Assembly (NCBI RefSeq): GCF_014699115.1
Contig: NZ_JACXAD010000020.1
Coordinates: 50,542-114,541, forward strand
Direction of reading: 5' to 3'
Length of the DNA: 64,000 bases
DNA from: Hymenobacter montanus
GTDB lineage: Bacteria; Bacteroidota; Bacteroidia; Cytophagales; Hymenobacteraceae
Shown here: one piece after another, positions 19,910 to 29,497 of the stretch
How positions within the stretch are numbered: the stretch's first letter is position 1
Layout of the letters: each line of letters starts with the position of its first letter
Notes under the pieces: generated by a model
Databases searched by the model: none
What the model was told of the DNA's origin: nothing
The model's input: the letters and a program-made list of their open reading frames with translations, nothing else
Made by a program: the position numbers and the translations under genes

Positions 19910-20275
19910 ATGAGCTTTATTTCTGAAATAGAAGGCAGCATTCAAAACCTGTTTGCCGCCATTGGCAACGGCTTCCAGATGGACCCCAGCGCCGGCCACG
20001 CCCAAATTGACAACTGGGTCCAGCACCTGCGCTCCAGCGACCAGCCCGCGCTGCGTCCCATCGTGAAGGAGTTGGAAACGCTCCGCACCTGCATCAACAA
20101 CAACGATGCCGCCGGCATGTCCGTGGCTTTCCAAAATTTGGGTGAAATGACGGCCCAGTCGGTCCTGTCGGTGCACAACTTCAGTGGCAACGGCGACAAA
20201 GCCCGTGAGCTCAGCCAGAAGCTGATTTCCGCCGCCGGCAACCTGCGCCACCTGGCCAGCGCTCCTAAACACTAG
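19910..20275 (+). CDS. small conserved hypothetical cytoplasmic protein
   Basis: A 121-residue, mainly helical protein (MSFISEIEGSIQNLFAAIGN, then a helical body ending GNLRHLASAPKH) without signal peptide or membrane segment. I do not recognise a family. The ATG at 19910 is preferred to upstream in-frame codons because the preceding sequence is unlike protein and coding-type codon use begins there. It stands alone, with a strong hairpin terminator at 20359. Confidence 0.65.
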   Translation: MSFISEIEGSIQNLFAAIGNGFQMDPSAGHAQIDNWVQHLRSSDQPALRPIVKELETLRTCINNNDAAGMSVAFQNLGEMTAQSVLSVHNFSGNGDKARELSQKLISAAGNLRHLASAPKH

Positions 20276-20358
20276 CAGCTTTTCGGTAAGCAAATAAGGT
20301 CCAGCGGCAACGAGCGCGGCTAGTAGGAGCAACTGCCCTTGCGACTTACGCCCAGCCC

Positions 20359-20408
20359 GGCCCCGGTGCGGCAAACCATTCCGCTGGTTTGCCGCGCCGG
20401 GGCCTTTG
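20359..20408 (+). terminator. strong hairpin terminator
   Basis: GGCCCCGGTGCGGCAAACC (20359-20377) pairs with GGTTTGCCGCGCCGGGGCC (20385-20403) with one mismatch around a seven-base loop, followed by TTTGCTATT. It closes the gene ending at 20275. Confidence 0.65.
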
Positions 20409-20556
20409 CTATTCTGGAAGTGGTGGCTTAGCGCCCAAAGCCCACGGCTGCTTTTGCTTCGTTCCCGCGATTTTTTGCCGACTTCCCGGTTTTTTGGTTG
20501 GTCGCTCGGTGCCGCGCCACTAGCCTTGTGGCGCAATCACCTAATCACTAACCGGC

Positions 20557-21312
20557 ATGGAAAAGAAAATACAGCAGGACGTACGCTTTTTGAAAGCGTA
20601 CGCTGGGCTCAGTACCCTCTTGCTCGGGGGGCTGCTCGTAAGCAGCTTCACCGGCAGCGAAACGCCCACCACGTTTGGCGAAATCAACGTCGAACGGATT
20701 AACGTGGTCGAGAAAGATGGCAAGCTGGGGATGATTATCGCCAACCATGAACGCTTTCCAGACGCAGTTGTGGGAGGAAAGCAAGTGAAACGATCAAATA
20801 ATAGTAATCTAGGCGGTATGTTGTTCTTCAACGACGAGGGCGTGGAGTGCGGGGGCCTGTCCTTTGCGGGCAAGAAAGTGAATGGTAAACCACAAGCCGG
20901 GATGAACCTGTCATTCGACCAGTACGATCAGGATGAGACCATCTCACTATCCTACGGAGAGCAAGGAGGGCAACGGATAGCCGGCTTGCTCATTAAGGAT
21001 CGTCCCGACGCGCCGATATCGGAAAATATAGATGAGCTATTGGCAGTTAGAGCGCTACCGGATGGGGCCGAAAAAACGGCCGCCCTGAACAAGCTTCGAG
21101 CAAAAGGCCTGTTCGGCGCCGACCGGATTTTTGTGGGCAAAGAGCCCGATAAGACCGCCGCCGTGTACGTTTGCGACGTGAAAGGCAATCCCCGTATCAG
21201 CCTGACCGTGGAGGCTAGCGGCCAAGCCAAGCTTAACTTCCTCGACGCAACGGGCAAAGTGACCGACAGCTATCCTAAGACCAGCGCCCGCCCAACACCG
21301 GCTCGAAAATAG
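20557..21312 (+). CDS. hypothetical protein with one N-terminal membrane segment
   Basis: A 251-residue protein with a single hydrophobic segment near residues 15-33 (AYAGLSTLLLGGLLVSSFTG) that could be an uncleaved anchor. The rest is a soluble beta-rich domain with repeated 'frame' strands (FGEINVERINVVEKDGKLGM, GGMLFFNDEGVECGGLSF, GQRIAGLLIKDRP, DRIFVGKEPDKTAAVYVCD). This pattern of a field-like strand plus turn is seen in uncharacterised proteins of several phyla; no function is known to me. It is a single gene. Confidence 0.65.
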   Translation: MEKKIQQDVRFLKAYAGLSTLLLGGLLVSSFTGSETPTTFGEINVERINVVEKDGKLGMIIANHERFPDAVVGGKQVKRSNNSNLGGMLFFNDEGVECGGLSFAGKKVNGKPQAGMNLSFDQYDQDETISLSYGEQGGQRIAGLLIKDRPDAPISENIDELLAVRALPDGAEKTAALNKLRAKGLFGADRIFVGKEPDKTAAVYVCDVKGNPRISLTVEASGQAKLNFLDATGKVTDSYPKTSARPTPARK

Positions 21313-21406
21313 CCTGGCCGGTACCAGCCAGGCGGGGCTGATTGCCTCGCTCTGCGCCGTGAGCTTAAGTTCTTGTGCATAAGTAGTCTTATTAAGTCAG
21401 AAAGCC

Positions 21407-21474
21407 CTGCTCTATCTGGCGTCCGCTCGCCGAAGCGGTAGCGACGCTTCGGCAAGCGGACGCCAGATAGAGCA
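21407..21474. repeat. long hairpin (31-bp arms) upstream of the LytS-type kinase
   Basis: The left arm starts CTGCTCTATCTGGCGTCCGC and the right arm ends GCGGACGCCAGATAGAGCAG; the arms span about 31 bases with one mismatch around a seven-base loop. The right-arm sequence recurs at 27927-27948 (two differences). The segment following it (to 21513) recurs at 31250-31295. It is a dispersed repeat rather than a simple terminator, as only a short T-run follows. Confidence 0.65.
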
Positions 21475-21496
21475 GAACCGCCTTTTTGTGTATCAT

Positions 21497-21513
21497 TACT
21501 TTTGACCGGCTAC
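21497..21513 (+). promoter_or_regulatory. shared promoter-like block with -7 box TACTTTTG
   Basis: TACTTTTGACCGGCTACTTA starts at 21497 and occurs identically at 31273 in front of an AraC gene. The first eight bases match the TAnnTTTG -7 consensus. It lies about 60 bases before the kinase ATG. No clear -33 element was found. Confidence 0.4.
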
Positions 21514-21575
21514 TTAGAAGCCTGGCCAACCGGTTCTCCATTAAGTAAACCACCTCTACTGTCAATGCCTTGGGC

Positions 21576-22610
21576 ATGAAGCGCCACCCGAAAACCTACT
21601 TACTAGTCGCCCTCGGCTTGCTGGTTTTCTGCCTGCTCCTGGTGCTGCTGATTCGGTTGCTGGTGGCGGGCTCGTTCGAGCAGTTTCATTACTATTGGAA
21701 CGCCGTGGCTTGTATGTTTTTCTATGGCCTGCTTTCCATTGGCGTCGTCCGCGCGGCGGACCGCCGGGTGGGATGGGTCAATTCCGTGGGTGGGGGGTGG
21801 CGTTACGCCCGGCTGTTCGGTGTTAGTGCGGGTTTGTACGTAGCCGTGGCCGTAGCGAGTAGCATTGGCTTCGAGTGGTGGGTAATGGCCAAACCGCCTA
21901 CTCGCTTCGGTACCTTGGTTTTCATCCTGGTCTATTTTATTATCCACGCTGTGCTGGGCAACTGCTATATCGCGTACCGCTACCTGGCCGAACTACTCAA
22001 AACCCGGGAGCTGTTCTTGCTGGCTCAGCAAGCCCAGACGGAAATGCAACTGCGGCAATTGCAGCAGCAGACCAACCCCCACTTTTTGTTCAACAGCCTC
22101 AATATTTTGTCGGCGCTGATTGGCAAGAGCCCGGCGCTGGCGCAGCGCTTTCTGACCAACCTTACCGAGCTGTACCGCTATAGCTTGCAGCATCAGGATG
22201 AGGAGGTGGTGGCGTTGGCGGAGGAGGTGGCATTTGCCCAAAACTACGTTTACCTGCTGGAGCAGCGCTTTTCGGGGGCCTACCGGTTCAATTGGCAACT
22301 CGCACCCGCCGCGGTAGCTGCGGGAGGCTTTGTGGTGCCGACTACGCTGCAAGGGCTGCTCGAGAACGTCGTTAAGCACAACGAGGGCAGCTGCAAGGTG
22401 CCCCTGGAGGTCAGCATCGCCCTGGACGAAGGCTGGCTGGTGGTCCACAATGTGGTACGGGCGAAGCCGGCGGTTGGCGGCTCGCTGGGCACCGGCCTGC
22501 GCAACCTGCGGCAACGCTACGCCCTCTTAACCGACGAGCCCGTTGACATTAGGCCCGAGCCGGACAGCTTCACGGTGCGCGTGCCACTGCTTAAATTGCT
22601 GGCCGCATGA
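21576..22610 (+). CDS. LytS/YehU-type sensor histidine kinase
   Basis: A 344-residue inner-membrane kinase. Four hydrophobic segments lie in the first 135 residues, followed by a coiled linker (LAQQAQTEMQLRQLQQQ) and the His_kinase domain with phosphoacceptor His169 in QTNPHFLFNSLN. The ATP-binding part has PTTLQGLLENVVKHNE and the G-box GTGLRNLRQRY. It phosphorylates the LytTR regulator encoded next, with which it overlaps by four bases (ATGA), so the two are translationally coupled. The ATG at 21576 is preferred to a TTG two codons upstream. The stimulus is unknown. Confidence 0.92.
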   Translation: MKRHPKTYLLVALGLLVFCLLLVLLIRLLVAGSFEQFHYYWNAVACMFFYGLLSIGVVRAADRRVGWVNSVGGGWRYARLFGVSAGLYVAVAVASSIGFEWWVMAKPPTRFGTLVFILVYFIIHAVLGNCYIAYRYLAELLKTRELFLLAQQAQTEMQLRQLQQQTNPHFLFNSLNILSALIGKSPALAQRFLTNLTELYRYSLQHQDEEVVALAEEVAFAQNYVYLLEQRFSGAYRFNWQLAPAAVAAGGFVVPTTLQGLLENVVKHNEGSCKVPLEVSIALDEGWLVVHNVVRAKPAVGGSLGTGLRNLRQRYALLTDEPVDIRPEPDSFTVRVPLLKLLAA

Positions 22611-23359
22611 GGGTCCTCATTATCGAAGACGAGCCGCTGGCCAGCGAAAAGCTGCGTGACTCTCTGCGCCGCTACAACCCCGCCATAACCGTGCTGGCCG
22701 TGCTGGAAAGTGCCGCCGATGCCATCGGGTGGCTGCGCGAACACCCGTCCCCAGACCTGATTTTCTCGGACATCGAGCTGCTGGACGGGCCCGTTTTCCG
22801 CGTTTTCGAGGAGGTTTCCCTCACTTGCCCCATCATCTTCGCCACGGCCTACGACCAGTTTGTGCTGCGGGCGTTTCGGGAAAACGGGATTGCGTACTTG
22901 CTCAAGCCGATTGAGTACCCGGAGTTGAGCAGCGCCCTACAAAAGTTTGAGCGGCTGCGAAGCAGCTTCGCTCACCTCAGCCCCGAAGCCGCGCAAATGC
23001 TGCAAACCGTGCTTGGCCAGCCAACCTACAAAGAACGCTTCGTGGTAAAAGCGCGCGGGGGCATCTACCTGCTGACCACGGCCAACATCGTCTGCATCGA
23101 GCTGATCAACGAAGTGGCCGTGGCCTTCGACCCCAAAGGCAACCGGCACGTGCTACCCGAAACCTTGAGCCAGTTGGAAAGCGTGCTCAATCCGCGAGAT
23201 TTTTTCCGGATCAGCCGCAGCGAGATTATCAGCATCCACTACCTCGACAAATTAGAAAACTACGGTTCCGACCGGTTAGCGGTGCATTTGCAAGGCGTAA
23301 GCAAAGTGTTTATCTCCAGCGCAAGCCGCACGCCCGGGTTGCGGAAGTGGTTAGGTTAA
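22607..23359 (+). CDS. LytTR-family response regulator
   Basis: A 250-residue regulator with an N-terminal receiver domain (acidic pair Glu7/Asp8, phosphoacceptor Asp55 in LIFSDIELLDG, Thr-Ala at FATAYDQF, Lys in YLLKPIEY). The C-terminal LytTR DNA-binding domain starts at about residue 145 (RFVVKARGGIYLLTTANIVCIE, FFRISRSEIISIHYLDKL). It is the partner of the kinase upstream. Targets are unknown; such pairs bind direct repeats and often act on nearby membrane or surface genes. Confidence 0.92.
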   Translation: MRVLIIEDEPLASEKLRDSLRRYNPAITVLAVLESAADAIGWLREHPSPDLIFSDIELLDGPVFRVFEEVSLTCPIIFATAYDQFVLRAFRENGIAYLLKPIEYPELSSALQKFERLRSSFAHLSPEAAQMLQTVLGQPTYKERFVVKARGGIYLLTTANIVCIELINEVAVAFDPKGNRHVLPETLSQLESVLNPRDFFRISRSEIISIHYLDKLENYGSDRLAVHLQGVSKVFISSASRTPGLRKWLG

Positions 23360-23396
23360 GGCCCTGCCGGCGCCCGGAGCAGTAGCACGAAGTTAG

Positions 23397-23513
23397 AGCG
23401 ATATGGTGAGCCGGGTAGCTGGCGTGACCCGGCGGACCTGAACTGCCTCCTACCGGGTACGACCCGGCAGGGGTGAGCGGGGCCGCGCCGGGCACTTGGT
23501 TCACCATATCGCT
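23397..23513. repeat. imperfect inverted repeat between the LytTR gene and ggt
   Basis: AGCGATATGGTGAGCC at 23397 pairs with GGTTCACCATATCGCT ending at 23513. Between them lies GC-rich DNA with smaller palindromes (ACCCGG, CCGGGTACGACCCGG). Part of the interior (GGGTACGACCC) also occurs in the repeat at 55270. It lies between convergent genes and may also end transcription. Confidence 0.5.
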
Positions 23514-23675
23514 GTAGGAAGGGAGATTAGTGGTGACCCGCGAGCTGCTTCGGCTGCGCGGACGCCTGACCAGACCGGGCCCTGCTGGTTTGGCCGGTGG
23601 AGGAGTGGTCTTCCAGCTTTCCTTCTCAGCTCACAGAAGAGCAGACGGCTGCCCGGTCATACAATACGCCCCGCG

Positions 23676-25430
<1,755 letters not shown>

Positions 25431-25797
25431 CGAACAAAATAACGCTTTTATTAGCCAGCTTGCTACTGAGGGCGGGCCCTTGTTTCACAAGCAGGAATAA
25501 GGGCTTAAAGGGCGGTGCGCGTTAGTCCGCGCAAGGAAGGCGCCGGTTGGGCAACTCGTCGTTGGAGCTGATGAGTAGTGCACCGCTAATCTTTAACCCC
25601 CGACGTACACGACGTTGCTAGTGCTTCAGTGATCAGCTTCCGTTAGTGTGAGCGTCTTTATCCGCTCCGATAGTCTATTAGGCAACTGAAGCAGTCTCGT
25701 CTTCGCAAGCTCCTTTATGGCTCGTTCTTGATTGCTGATTCCTCACTCAGGGCCGCGTCGTGTCGTTCCCTTACTTTTGGGGTAAACCCCCTTCCTC
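25431..25797. other. divergent promoter region of ggt and the branching enzyme gene
   Basis: It contains no gene. TACTTTTG at 25772-25779 fits the -7 consensus and lies 18 bases before the glgB ATG; no -33 element is clear. The promoter of ggt must also lie here on the other strand but was not identified. Confidence 0.4.
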
Positions 25798-27846
25798 ATG
25801 GCTAAGTCAAAAACCCCTGCTTCTACCATTCCTCCGGCCCCGCGTCGGCCTTCGCTGGCTCTCGCCAAGAACGACCCTTGGCTGGTGCCCTACGAGCCGG
25901 TGCTGCAACGGCGGCTCGAACGGCTGCGGGCGCGGCTGGCCGAGATTGAGCAGTACCACGGCTCCCTAAGCCAGTACGCCACCGCCCACCAGCAACTGGG
26001 CCTGAACCACGACGCCAGCCGCGGCGGCTACGTGTACCGCGAGTGGGCCCCCGGCGCCGAAGCGCTGGCCCTGATTGGCGATTTCAACGGCTGGGACCGT
26101 CGGGCCAACCCGCTCCAGCGCCTGGATTTTGGGGTGTGGGAGGTGTTTTTGCCCGACAGTGAGTATCTCGACCGCCTCGCGCCGGGCAGCCGCTACAAGG
26201 TGCACGTCGTGACGGCCGCCGGCGGGAAAGACCGGCTGCCGGCCGCGCTCCGGCGCGCCGTGCAGGACGAACAAACCAAAGACTTTGCGGCCCAGGTGTG
26301 GCGTCCGGCTGCCCCGTTCGTCTGGACTGACCAGAAGTTCAAAATTGCCGCCGCGGTGCCGGAGCCGCTCATCTACGAAGCCCACGTGGGCATGGCCACC
26401 GAAGAAGGCCGGGTGGGTACCTACCGCGAGTTTGCCGAAAATATTCTGCCCCGCATCGCGGCGGCCGGCTACAACGTGGTGCAGCTGATGGCCATTATGG
26501 AGCACCCGTACTACGGCTCGTTTGGCTACCACGTAGCCAATCTGTTTGCCGCCAGCTCCCGCTTCGGCACGCCCGAAGACCTGAAGTTTTTAGTTAATGA
26601 GGCGCACCGCCGCGGCATTGCGGTGCTGCTCGATATCGTACACTCGCACGCCGTAAAAAACGAAGCCGAGGGCCTGGCCGATTTTGATGGCTCGGGCAAC
26701 CTCTACTTCCACAAAGGGGCGCGGGGCAACCACCCCGGCTGGGACAGCAAGCTATTCGACTACGGGCGGCCCGAAGTGCAGCAGTTCCTGCTCAGCAACC
26801 TGCGCTACTGGCTCGAGGAGTTCCACTTCGACGGCTTTCGGTTCGATGGGGTGACGAGCATGCTCTACCACCACCACGGCGAGGGGGTGGCCTTTGTGGG
26901 CTACGACAATTACTTCGGCCCGGCCGCCGACGAGGATGCCATTCTCTACCTGCAGCTGGCTACTACGCTGGCCCACGAGTTCAAAAAAGGCAGCCTGCTG
27001 ATTGCCGAAGACATGAGCGGCCTGCCGGGGCTGTGCCGGCCAATTAAAGAAGGTGGCGTGGGCTTCGACTACCGCCTGGCCATGGGCATTCCCGACTTTT
27101 GGATCAAGCTGCTCAAGCATACCCCCGACGAGCACTGGCCGCTCGGTGACCTCTGGCACACCCTCACCAACCGCCGGGTAGGGGAGAAGACCATTGCCTA
27201 CGCCGAAAGCCACGACCAAGCCCTGGTGGGTGACAAAACGCTGGCCCATTGGCTGTTTGATGCCGGTATTTATACCCATATGCAGGCCCACGACCCGGAC
27301 CCCGGCGCGGCCCGCGCGCTGGCCTTGCACAAGCTCATTCGCCTGCTCACGCTGGCGGCCGGGGGCGAAGGCTACCTCACCTTCATCGGCAACGAGTTTG
27401 GCCACCCCGAGTGGGTCGACTTTCCGCGCGAGGGCAACAACTGGAGCTACCATTTTGCCCGCCGCCAGTGGAGCCTGGCCGACAACCCCGACCTGAAGTT
27501 CCAGCAACTGGGCAACTTTGATAAGGCCCTGGTGCACCTGGCCCGCGCCCGGCACCTGCTCGCCGCCGGCCCGGCCACCTTGCTCAAGCACGACGAGGAA
27601 AACAAGGTGCTGGTATTCGAGCGCGGCGGGTTGGTGTTCGTAGTCAACTTGCACGTCGAAAAAAGCCTGACCGACTACCGTTTCTGGGTGACGGAGGAGG
27701 GCAAATACCGCGTGGTGCTCTCGTCGGATAACCGCCAGTTCGGCGGCTTCGACCGGCCCGACGAATCCTTCGAATACGAAACGTACGAGCACCAACTCAG
27801 CCTGTACGTGCCCAGCCGGGTGGCGTTGGTGTTGGCGATGAGCTAA
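25798..27846 (+). CDS. glgB: 1,4-alpha-glucan branching enzyme, eukaryote-like GH13 type
   Basis: A 682-residue cytoplasmic enzyme forming alpha-1,6 branches in glycogen. The N-terminal CBM48-like domain (EWAPGAEALALIGDFNGWDR) precedes a GH13 barrel with nucleophile Asp350 (FDGFRFDGVTSM), acid/base Glu404 (LIAEDMSG) and Asp473 (ESHDQALVGDK). The phrases IYEAHVGMATEEGRVGTY and MAIMEHPYYGSFGYHVANLF are typical of the eukaryotic/GH13_8 subtype rather than the usual bacterial GlgB. No glycogen synthase or phosphorylase is adjacent, but other alpha-glucan genes follow at 33725-40332. It is a single gene. Confidence 0.93.
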   Translation: MAKSKTPASTIPPAPRRPSLALAKNDPWLVPYEPVLQRRLERLRARLAEIEQYHGSLSQYATAHQQLGLNHDASRGGYVYREWAPGAEALALIGDFNGWDRRANPLQRLDFGVWEVFLPDSEYLDRLAPGSRYKVHVVTAAGGKDRLPAALRRAVQDEQTKDFAAQVWRPAAPFVWTDQKFKIAAAVPEPLIYEAHVGMATEEGRVGTYREFAENILPRIAAAGYNVVQLMAIMEHPYYGSFGYHVANLFAASSRFGTPEDLKFLVNEAHRRGIAVLLDIVHSHAVKNEAEGLADFDGSGNLYFHKGARGNHPGWDSKLFDYGRPEVQQFLLSNLRYWLEEFHFDGFRFDGVTSMLYHHHGEGVAFVGYDNYFGPAADEDAILYLQLATTLAHEFKKGSLLIAEDMSGLPGLCRPIKEGGVGFDYRLAMGIPDFWIKLLKHTPDEHWPLGDLWHTLTNRRVGEKTIAYAESHDQALVGDKTLAHWLFDAGIYTHMQAHDPDPGAARALALHKLIRLLTLAAGGEGYLTFIGNEFGHPEWVDFPREGNNWSYHFARRQWSLADNPDLKFQQLGNFDKALVHLARARHLLAAGPATLLKHDEENKVLVFERGGLVFVVNLHVEKSLTDYRFWVTEEGKYRVVLSSDNRQFGGFDRPDESFEYETYEHQLSLYVPSRVALVLAMS

Positions 27847-27912
27847 CATCGGGGTCCCTTGGGCAATAAGGAGTTCGGTAAATTGAGAAGCTGTTTGAGT
27901 AAATTAAAAGCG

Positions 27913-27950
27913 ATCCTGCTTCGACCAGCGGACGCCAGATCGAGCAGGAT
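27913..27950. repeat. hairpin sharing the right arm of the 21407 repeat
   Basis: ATCCTGCT and AGCAGGAT enclose a stretch including CAGCGGACGCCAGATCGAGC, nearly the right arm of the hairpin at 21407-21474. It could act as a terminator of glgB, being 66 bases after its stop, and is a member of a dispersed repeat family. Confidence 0.45.
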
Positions 27951-28020
27951 GTTCAAAAGTGCTTTTTCACTAACGCAAACGGCTTCTAGAGCATTTTACC
28001 AGTCAGTGTACCCAATGTTT

Positions 28021-28072
28021 GGCTCCCCTCTCCTGTGGAGAGGGGTTAGCCCCGTAGGGGTCCCGTGAGGTT
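28021..28072. repeat. REP-like palindromic repeat
   Basis: GGCTCCCCTCTCCTGTGGAG is followed by AGGGGTTAGCCCCGTAGGGG, then TCCCGTGAGGTTT. The first part recurs at 50009 and inverted at 49842; the second is the inverse of part of the repeat at 55270. It lies in the 355-base gap between glgB and the macro-domain gene, which otherwise holds no gene. Confidence 0.6.
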
Positions 28073-28201
28073 TCAACGGCTGTGCCCTGTACACTGATGT
28101 TAGAACCGCTATAATACAACTCGAATAAGCACCTCTAGGCTGGAGCCAAGTTGTAGGAAACCCACTACCTTGAAGCACCATATACCCAATGCTCAAACAG
28201 G

Positions 28202-28657
28202 ATGCGAACGGAAAAAGGAGACCTAGTGCGGAAGGCAAAAGCTGGCGAATTCGACGTCATCGTGCATGGCTGCAACTGCTTTTGCACCATGGGCGCCGGC
28301 ATTGCCAAAACCATCAAGCAGGTATTTCCTGCGGCTTATGAAGCGGATTTAGCCACCCCCGTCGGAGATAAAGCCAAACTCGGACACTATACCGTGGCGA
28401 ACGTGCAGGTTGGAGGCAAGGCGCTAACCATCCTCAACGCTTACACCCAGTACCACTGGCAGGGCCGGGGGCGCAAAGCCGATTACGATGCCTTACGCCA
28501 GGTCTTCCGCCGCATTAAGCAGGAGTACGCCGGCCAGCGCATCGGCTATCCGGCTATTGGGGCCGGGTTAGCCGGGGGCGAATGGCCGGTGATTGCCGCT
28601 ATTATTGAAGAAGAATTGGCGGGGGAGGACCACGTATTTGTTGAATGGCAGCCGTGA
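28202..28657 (+). CDS. macro-domain protein
   Basis: A 151-residue stand-alone macro domain, a fold that binds ADP-ribose and often removes ADP-ribose or its phosphate. Visible motifs are VIVHGCNCFCTMGAGIAKTI (the ligand-binding loop, with Asn and the GAGIA turn), TILNAYTQYHW, and the second loop IGYPAIGAGLAGGEW. This variant belongs to the Poa1/ALC1-like side of the superfamily rather than MacroD. No ADP-ribosyltransferase gene is adjacent. Close relatives occur in phages as well as chromosomes, so its role (housekeeping or NAD+-linked conflict) is open. The start follows directly from a repeat-rich gap. Confidence 0.85.
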   Translation: MRTEKGDLVRKAKAGEFDVIVHGCNCFCTMGAGIAKTIKQVFPAAYEADLATPVGDKAKLGHYTVANVQVGGKALTILNAYTQYHWQGRGRKADYDALRQVFRRIKQEYAGQRIGYPAIGAGLAGGEWPVIAAIIEEELAGEDHVFVEWQP

Positions 28658-28762
28658 AAGTGGCCTTTTGTCTATACTACACCGCGGCTTGGCGAAGTCC
28701 CGATGAGCTGATGAGCAAATTATTCGCCATTGAGTAGCTGCTGAAAATCCTACTATGAAAAA

Positions 28763-28793
28763 TTTGCGTCGTAAAAAGCGATGGTTACCTTTG
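28763..28793 (+). promoter_or_regulatory. promoter of the TetR gene
   Basis: TTTG at 28763-28766 and TACCTTTG at 28786-28793 are separated by 19 bases, a full match to the Bacteroidota -33/-7 promoter pattern. Transcription would start at about 28800, right at the operator-like palindrome. Confidence 0.65.
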
Positions 28794-28803
28794 TTTTTAT
28801 CTA

Positions 28804-28822
28804 GAGTGTCTAGTCAGTCCAA
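28804..28822. promoter_or_regulatory. operator-like site in front of the TetR gene
   Basis: The segment contains CTAGTCAGTC (28810-28819), shared exactly, in reverse orientation, with the palindrome at 29474-29492. It overlaps the expected transcription start, so binding by the TetR protein would repress its own gene. Confidence 0.55.
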
Positions 28823-28824
28823 CC

Positions 28825-29388
28825 ATGCCTTCTACTTCTAAAATCATCGACGCAGCTTTGCGCCTTTTCGTGGAGAATGGCTTCCACGGCACCCCAACCA
28901 GCCGGGTAGCGTCCGAAGCAGGGGTCTCTAATGGTAGCCTTTTCAATGCTTATAAAACAAAAGACGACCTGATTGTAGCCGTCTATATTTACGTGAAGGA
29001 CGAGTTGGACGCGCACCTCAACCAGCATACCTGGGCCACCCAGTCGGTTCGTGAGCGATTTCAGCAATTTCTTACCGAATCGGTCCGGTGGGCCCTGGCG
29101 AACCCCTTAGCGTTTCGCTTCATTCAGCAATTTCAGGCATCGCCCTATCAAAGTAAACTGTCCGCGGAACAGGTACAACGCCAAACCCAACGGCATTTGG
29201 AGGCCTTGGCTGAGGGCGTAGGCGCCGGGCTGTTGCGTCCGCTACCCGTGCCATTGTTGTTTTTAATGGTCAGCAGCCAGGTCTTCGCTCTCTTTCATTT
29301 CTTGCTCCTTAATCCGGCTACCGAGCAGGAGCAGAACCATCTGCTGGAGCAGGCCGCTCAGGCAGTCTGGGAAAGTATTAGCGTTTGA
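28825..29388 (+). CDS. TetR/AcrR-family transcriptional regulator
   Basis: A 187-residue one-component repressor. The N-terminal helix-turn-helix is clear (ALRLFVENGFHGTPTSRVAS, then EAGVSNGSLFNAYKTKDDLI), followed by a helical ligand-binding domain with a C-terminal region rich in hydrophobic residues (LLFLMVSSQVFALFHFLLL). It is followed by an SDR gene and a DUF2147 gene on the same strand. Near-identical palindromes lie in front of its own start and the SDR start, so it probably regulates both. The ligand is unknown. Confidence 0.92.
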   Translation: MPSTSKIIDAALRLFVENGFHGTPTSRVASEAGVSNGSLFNAYKTKDDLIVAVYIYVKDELDAHLNQHTWATQSVRERFQQFLTESVRWALANPLAFRFIQQFQASPYQSKLSAEQVQRQTQRHLEALAEGVGAGLLRPLPVPLLFLMVSSQVFALFHFLLLNPATEQEQNHLLEQAAQAVWESISV

Positions 29389-29473
29389 ACGTACAAGCGT
29401 AGCGGTATCTGGTGCCAGACCTATACCCATTTTGGGAAAGTATTAGTGTTTAAACCCCTTTTTTAACCAAAAT

Positions 29474-29492
29474 TTGACTGACTAGTCAATCA
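29474..29492. promoter_or_regulatory. operator-like palindrome in front of the SDR gene
   Basis: TTGACTGACTAGTCAATCA, centred on the perfect palindrome GACTAGTC, lies six bases before the SDR ATG. Its reverse complement shares a ten-base core with the site at 28804. TetR-family operators are typically such 15-20 base palindromes. Confidence 0.6.
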
Positions 29493-29497
29493 TAAAC

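Noticed and set aside
26752..27849. 365-residue open frame antisense to the branching enzyme
   Set aside because: A GC-driven shadow; the forward frame has all GH13 catalytic residues.
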